A DNA stretch of 9,667 nt from a bacterium (GTDB taxonomy: Bacteria > Planctomycetota > J058 > JAJDCP01), in assembly GCA_030428695.1 (NCBI GenBank), contig JAUIEM010000385.1, positions 1 to 9,667 of the forward strand, in the 5' to 3' direction. The first letter of the stretch is position 1. Each line of letters begins with the position of its first letter. The notes beneath the pieces were generated by a model, which searched no databases, had not been told where the DNA came from, and worked only from the letters and a program-made list of their open reading frames with translations. Positions 6,271 to 9,667 of this stretch are shown here, piece after piece. Made by a program: the position numbers and the translations under genes.

Positions 6271-7068
6271 ATGTCCCAGCCCACGCTCAGCCCCTTCCGC
6301 CGCATCGCCTCGCTCGCCTACGGGCTCGCGGTCTACGCGGTCTTCCAGGGCGTCTTCATCTACCTGATCGGGTTCATCGTCGGCCTGCCCTTCCTGCCGA
6401 AGACCATCGACACCGGCGCTCCCACGCCGCTCGCCGAAGGGCTGGCGATCAACCTCGGGCTGATCCTGCTCTGGGGCGTCGCCCACAGCACGATGGCCCG
6501 GCCCTGGTTCAAGCGCCGCTGGACGAAGCTGATCCCCGCCGAGGTCGAGCGGGCGACCTTCGTGCTGCAGACCTGCCTCTTGTTCGCGCTGATGTTCTGG
6601 CAGTGGCGGCCGCTGCCCGACCTGGTCTGGAAGCTCGAGCTGCCCGCCCTGCGCTACGCGGCCTGGGGCCTGTGCGCCGCTGGCTGGCTGCTGATGCTCG
6701 TCGCGACCTTCCAGATCCACCACTTCGAGCTGTTCGGCCTCGCCCAGGTCTGGCACAGCTTCCGCAAGAGCCGGATGCTGCGGGGCGCCTTCCGCCAGCC
6801 GCTCCTGTACCGCCTGGTGCGCCACCCGATCATGACCGGGGCGCTGCTCGGGATCTGGGTCACCCCGACGATGAGCGTCGGCCACCTCGCCTTCGCCCTC
6901 GCCTTCACGGTCTACGTGCTGATCGGCACCCGGCTCGAGGAGAAGGATCTGGTCGAGCGCTTCGGCGACGGCTACCGGAAGTACCAGCGCACCACGCCCG
7001 CCTTCTTCCCCCGCCCACTCGCCCCTCGCGCTCAGCCCTCGCCGGAGCCCGCCGCCTCGGCGGCTTGA
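6271..7068 (+). CDS. mddA: MddA-like membrane methyltransferase (methanethiol S-methyltransferase family)
   Basis: This 265-residue integral membrane protein belongs to the NnrU/isoprenylcysteine-methyltransferase-like group. Characterised MddA enzymes transfer a methyl group from SAM to methanethiol, giving dimethyl sulfide. Hydrophobic segments lie at about 13-40, 57-75, 95-111, 128-148 and 187-220. Family-like features are the opening [20 protein letters not shown], the [14 protein letters not shown] loop (72-85), FWQWRP (109-114), the C-terminal RHP (184-186), and [17 protein letters not shown] (222-238), the region expected to bind SAM. The length is normal for the family. ATG 6271 follows GGAGG with a 9-base gap; the frame is open upstream to 5959, but that part is an implausible Arg-rich extension. 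A sigma-54-like promoter precedes it, and its 3' end overlaps the opposing histidine kinase gene. The fold family is clear; substrate identity is inferred from similarity recalled from memory, and another thiol or isoprenylcysteine-like substrate is possible. Confidence 0.75.
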   Translation: MSQPTLSPFRRIASLAYGLAVYAVFQGVFIYLIGFIVGLPFLPKTIDTGAPTPLAEGLAINLGLILLWGVAHSTMARPWFKRRWTKLIPAEVERATFVLQTCLLFALMFWQWRPLPDLVWKLELPALRYAAWGLCAAGWLLMLVATFQIHHFELFGLAQVWHSFRKSRMLRGAFRQPLLYRLVRHPIMTGALLGIWVTPTMSVGHLAFALAFTVYVLIGTRLEEKDLVERFGDGYRKYQRTTPAFFPRPLAPRAQPSPEPAASAA

Positions 7069-9254
7069 GCCGAGCACCCGCGGTCCTCGAGCAGGGCGCA
7101 GATCTCCTTGAGCTTGAAGCTCTTCGCGAGGCCTCCCAGCTGCTCGACCAGCGCCGGGAAGCCTCCCGGCAACGCGGCGATCGCCGCGATCGCCTTGCGC
7201 ACGCCGCGGACATGACCGCGGCGTGCGCAGTCGTACAGCTCCTGCAGATGGGCGTCGGGCGGCGGGGCCGACCCCTCCGTCGCGGGCGCCGGCGCCGGGT
7301 CGTCGTGGGGAGCGTAGTCCCACTCGAGCTCGAGCAGCGCGCCGATGGTCATCAGCAGCTCCTCGGAGCGCACCGGCTTCGGCACGAAGGCGTCGGCCCC
7401 GACCGCCACACAGCGCTTGCGGTCGCGCTCGAACACGCTGGCCGACAGGGCGACGATGCGCATGCCCGCGGCCTCCGGCAAGGCCCGCAGGCGGCGGATG
7501 CACTCGAAGCCGTCCAGCTCGGGCATCACCAGGTCCATCAGCACCAGGTCGGGGCCGAGGGCGATCGCCCGCTCGAGCCCCTCGACGCCGTTGACCGCGG
7601 TGTGCACCTCGAAGCCGAGGGGCTCGAGCAGGCCGACGAGCACCGCGCGGTTCTCGGCCCGATCCTCGACGATCAACACGCGACGGCGCGCGCCACGGTA
7701 GCCCTGGACCGGCCGCTGCAGCTTCGGCAGCCGCGCGGTCACCGTGCCCCGCACCGGGGGCAGCTCGATCTCGAACCAGAAGCGGCTGCCGCTGCCGAGC
7801 TCGCTGTGCACCTCGAGCGTGCCGCCCATGATGCGGACGAGGTTCTCGCAGATCGCGAGGCCGAGGCCCGTGCCCTCGCGCTCGCCGGGCTGCGGGGAGA
7901 CCTGCCAGAAGGAGCTGAAGATGCGCTCGAGGTGCTCGCCCGCGATGCCGATGCCGCTGTCCTCGACCACGAAGCGGATGCGCGTGCCCGGAGCCGGCTC
8001 GACCCGCAGCAGCACGCGCCCCTCCTCGGTGAATTTGATCGCGTTGCTCAGGAGGTTCATCAACACCTGACGCAGCTTGGTCGGATCGCCCCGCACCACC
8101 GCGGGCAGGAGCTCGGGCGCGCGGTGCTCGAAGCGCAGGCCGCGCGCCTCCGCCCTGCCCCCGAACAGGTCGACCAGGCCGGCGAGCAGCTCTTCCAGCG
8201 AAAACTCGCAGGTCTCCAGCTCGACCTTGCCGACCTCGATGCGCGACAGGTCGAGCAGGTCCTTGATCAGCGTCAGGAGGTGCTCGCCGCTGCGCTGGAT
8301 GACGTCCAGGCCCTCGCGCTGACGCTCGCTCGTCACCTGCCGCTTGAGGATCTGCGCGTAGCCGAGCAGCGCGTTGAGCGGGGTGCGCAGCTCGTGGCTC
8401 ATGTTGGCGAGGAACTGGCTCTTCGCGTGGTTGGCCGCCTCCGCCTGCTCCTTCGCCTTCGACAGCTCGAGGGTGCGCTCGGCGACCAGCGACTCGAGGT
8501 CCTCGACCAGCCGCGCGTTCTCGATCGCCGGGGCGGTCTGCGAGGCGATCGTGGTCAGCAGGCTGAGGTCGGCGGCGGCGTACTGGTTCGCCGGGTCCTC
8601 GGAGCTGAGCAGGAGCAGGCCGAGCGCTCGCCCCTGGTAGGAGATCGGCGCCCAGAGCATCGACTCCGCCCCGGGGATCGCGGCGAGCGCGGGAATCCGC
8701 GAGCGGGCGTTGCAGATGTCCGCCTTCCCATCCTCCAGGCTCAGCGCGGCGATCGCCCGGGTCAACGGGCCGACCACCCGCTCCCCGCGCTTGACCGCGA
8801 CACAGCGCAGGCTCCCGTCCGGCTCGCACAAGAGCGCCTCCCCGTCGGAGCAGGCGATCAGCCGGCAGGCCTCCTCGAGCGCGACCTCGAGCACCCGGCT
8901 GCGCTTCCGCTCGGCCGTCAGGCGGGCCGAGAGCTTGTGCAAGAGCGTGATCTCCCGATAGGCGTCGAGCACCTCGCCCGCCATCGCCTTCCGCCGCGCC
9001 TCCTCGCGCAGGGTCTGCCGCAGCAACCCCGCGACCGGCCCGGGCGTCGGCGGACCGACCAGCCAGCCGACCGGCATGCCGTCATGCTCGACGGCGTGCC
9101 GGGGGCCTTCAGCCTCGGCGCCGGCGCTCTGGAACAGCACGCGCTCGCGCTCGTCGAGCAGGGTGAAGGGAGTGGCGAGCGCCTCGGCGAGCGCCTCGAG
9201 CAGCGGAGGCAGCTCGGGGTCGCGCAGGATCCGGCTCAGCTTGATGCGGGACAC
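7032..9254 (-). CDS. Soluble hybrid sensor histidine kinase: N-terminal sensor, GAF, HisKA, HATPase, REC
   Basis: This 740-residue two-component protein should autophosphorylate on His and pass phosphate to its own receiver. Residues 1-85 form an unassigned, possibly PAS-like sensor; a signalling helix (about 86-120) leads to a GAF domain (about 120-250) and coiled coil (250-278). The H-box [14 protein letters not shown] holds H287; ATPase motifs are N404 (N-box), EDSGIGIAG (D432), F446-F449 and GTGLGLA (461-467). The receiver (about 525-640) has E530/D531, phosphoacceptor D574, S604 and K626. A helical tail (about 666-725) follows. No membrane helix is seen, so it is probably cytoplasmic. 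The GTG start at 9254 is supported by AGGAG 5 bases upstream. It is convergent with the methyltransferase gene (37-base overlap), and no output regulator is adjacent, so the partner is unknown. All catalytic residues are present. Confidence 0.95.
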   Translation of the reverse strand: MSRIKLSRILRDPELPPLLEALAEALATPFTLLDERERVLFQSAGAEAEGPRHAVEHDGMPVGWLVGPPTPGPVAGLLRQTLREEARRKAMAGEVLDAYREITLLHKLSARLTAERKRSRVLEVALEEACRLIACSDGEALLCEPDGSLRCVAVKRGERVVGPLTRAIAALSLEDGKADICNARSRIPALAAIPGAESMLWAPISYQGRALGLLLLSSEDPANQYAAADLSLLTTIASQTAPAIENARLVEDLESLVAERTLELSKAKEQAEAANHAKSQFLANMSHELRTPLNALLGYAQILKRQVTSERQREGLDVIQRSGEHLLTLIKDLLDLSRIEVGKVELETCEFSLEELLAGLVDLFGGRAEARGLRFEHRAPELLPAVVRGDPTKLRQVLMNLLSNAIKFTEEGRVLLRVEPAPGTRIRFVVEDSGIGIAGEHLERIFSSFWQVSPQPGEREGTGLGLAICENLVRIMGGTLEVHSELGSGSRFWFEIELPPVRGTVTARLPKLQRPVQGYRGARRRVLIVEDRAENRAVLVGLLEPLGFEVHTAVNGVEGLERAIALGPDLVLMDLVMPELDGFECIRRLRALPEAAGMRIVALSASVFERDRKRCVAVGADAFVPKPVRSEELLMTIGALLELEWDYAPHDDPAPAPATEGSAPPPDAHLQELYDCARRGHVRGVRKAIAAIAALPGGFPALVEQLGGLAKSFKLKEICALLEDRGCSAQAAEAAGSGEG
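7056..7074. other. Small inverted repeat across the methyltransferase stop codon
   Basis: CTCGGC and GCCGAG form 6-base arms around a 7-base loop that contains the TGA of the methyltransferase gene; all of it lies at the end of that gene or within the opposing histidine kinase gene. No T-run follows on the plus strand. It could be a weak 3' hairpin for the methyltransferase transcript or a coincidence of coding sequence. Confidence 0.2.
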
Positions 9255-9315
9255 GGTTTCTCCTGGGGGTTGCAGTCTGGTCCTGATCGGAAGCTCCGAC
9301 CTCCGCGCGCCCGAC

Positions 9316-9573
9316 GGGTGGGGCTAGAGAGGCTGCCTCACGAGTCCAGTCAGGTACGCCTTTCTCCCGCTTCGCGGGAGGGGGTAAACCCCCCCCTACA
9401 TTCGGATAGGATCATCAGCCCGAAACGAGGCATCGCTCGTAGGTCGCACGTCCTCGCTTGTCTGCCGTATGTGGTCGAAACTCGATGCAGGGGCGGGGTT
9501 TACCCCCGCCCGCCGCACGCGTTGGGGACGTGCGTCATCGGGTTCCGTGAGACAGCCTCGTAGACCCCGCCCC
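9316..9573. repeat. Fold-back element with two nested pairs of inverted arms, MITE-like
   Basis: The outer arms are GAGGCTGCCTCACGA (9329-9343) and the complement of 9545-9559, which reads GAGGCTGTCTCACGG: 13 of 15 identical, with a looser GGGYGGGG-CTA match continuing outward to 9316 and 9573. The inner arms are 9380-9401 and the complement of 9485-9507 (core GGGGGTAAACCCC), differing by one gap and one mismatch. The gaps between outer and inner arms are nearly equal (36 and 37 bases), so the whole unit is symmetric, with an 83-base centre (9402-9484). No transposase is present, so it would be a non-autonomous or degenerate mobile element, or a structured intergenic repeat. No clean target duplication could be assigned. 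Confidence 0.55.
9364..9380. repeat. Short perfect hairpin inside the left arm of the fold-back element
   Basis: CTCCCGC, loop TTC, GCGGGAG: a 7-base stem with a 3-base loop, immediately followed by the GGGG-TAAA-CCCC self-complementary block (9381-9392). It has no counterpart of equal quality in the right arm. Confidence 0.4.
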
Positions 9574-9607
9574 TATCCCGCACCCGTCGCCAGAGGCCCG
9601 CTCCGCG

Positions 9608-9631
9608 CCTCTGCTCCTCTGCGCCTCTGCG
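9608..9631. repeat. Three tandem 8-base units (CCTCTGCK)
   Basis: CCTCTGCT, CCTCTGCG and CCTCTGCG lie directly head to tail. Similar CTCTGCG-type short tandem repeats occur between genes in various bacterial genomes (recalled, not checked). It falls outside any gene seen here. Confidence 0.6.
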
Positions 9632-9667
9632 TTGCATTCCCCTCTTCCGCAGCGCCGGGTAGCACGG

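Larger units (their letters stand above)
9255..9667. other. Non-coding stretch upstream of the histidine kinase gene
   Basis: These 413 bases hold the kinase ribosome site (AGGAG, 9260-9264 on the minus strand), a fold-back repeat (9316-9573) and an 8-base tandem repeat (9608-9631). No credible coding sequence is visible on either strand. No well-spaced sigma-70 or sigma-54 promoter for the kinase was found. Nothing else is recognisable between 9632 and 9667. Confidence 0.65.

Noticed and set aside
6228..9563. A 1111-codon plus-strand open frame across the methyltransferase and histidine kinase genes
   Set aside because: It runs out of frame through the methyltransferase gene and antisense to the histidine kinase. 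Its composition is low-complexity and no motif is seen.
9316..9573. Fold-back region as a complete insertion sequence
   Set aside because: It is only about 258 bases long, has no transposase frame, and no clean target duplication flanks the arms.

Overview
The window is very GC-rich and looks chromosomal. It probably comes from a Planctomycetota-like bacterium. That placement is inferred from three things: a long Ser/Thr kinase with a DWG (not DFG) magnesium loop, a PPE motif, one mid-protein membrane helix and a TPR-type tail; a multi-ribbon zinc protein anchored by one membrane helix; and a large soluble hybrid histidine kinase. No rRNA, tRNA, CRISPR array or transposase gene is visible.

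Layout from left to right: (1) 1-1611, minus strand, a membrane protein with four copies of a CX2CX16HXC metal-ribbon repeat, running off the left edge; (2) 1612-1827, a 216-base gap with two inverted repeats and one hairpin; (3) 1828-5919, minus strand, a 1363-residue transmembrane Ser/Thr protein kinase; (4) 5920-6270, a 351-base divergent spacer with three inverted repeats and a good sigma-54 promoter match; (5) 6271-7068, plus strand, a membrane methyltransferase of the MddA (methanethiol S-methyltransferase) type; (6) 7032-9254, minus strand, a 740-residue GAF-HisKA-HATPase-REC hybrid kinase whose 3' end overlaps the methyltransferase gene by 37 bases; (7) 9255-9667, a non-coding stretch with a fold-back repeat of about 258 bases and an 8-base tandem repeat.

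How the genes may relate: the kinase and the zinc-ribbon gene point the same way and could form one signalling unit. The zinc-ribbon protein carries a thrice-repeated PSED-x-SG-x-L linker with conserved serines, a possible but unproven phosphorylation site. The methyltransferase would make dimethyl sulfide from methanethiol and SAM if its family assignment holds, and its sigma-54-like promoter suggests control by an enhancer-binding activator. The hybrid histidine kinase has its own receiver domain but no adjacent output regulator. No single previously undescribed system is demonstrated. The most distinctive items are the zinc-ribbon protein, the HND-type kinase, the sigma-54/methyltransferase pairing and the fold-back repeat.
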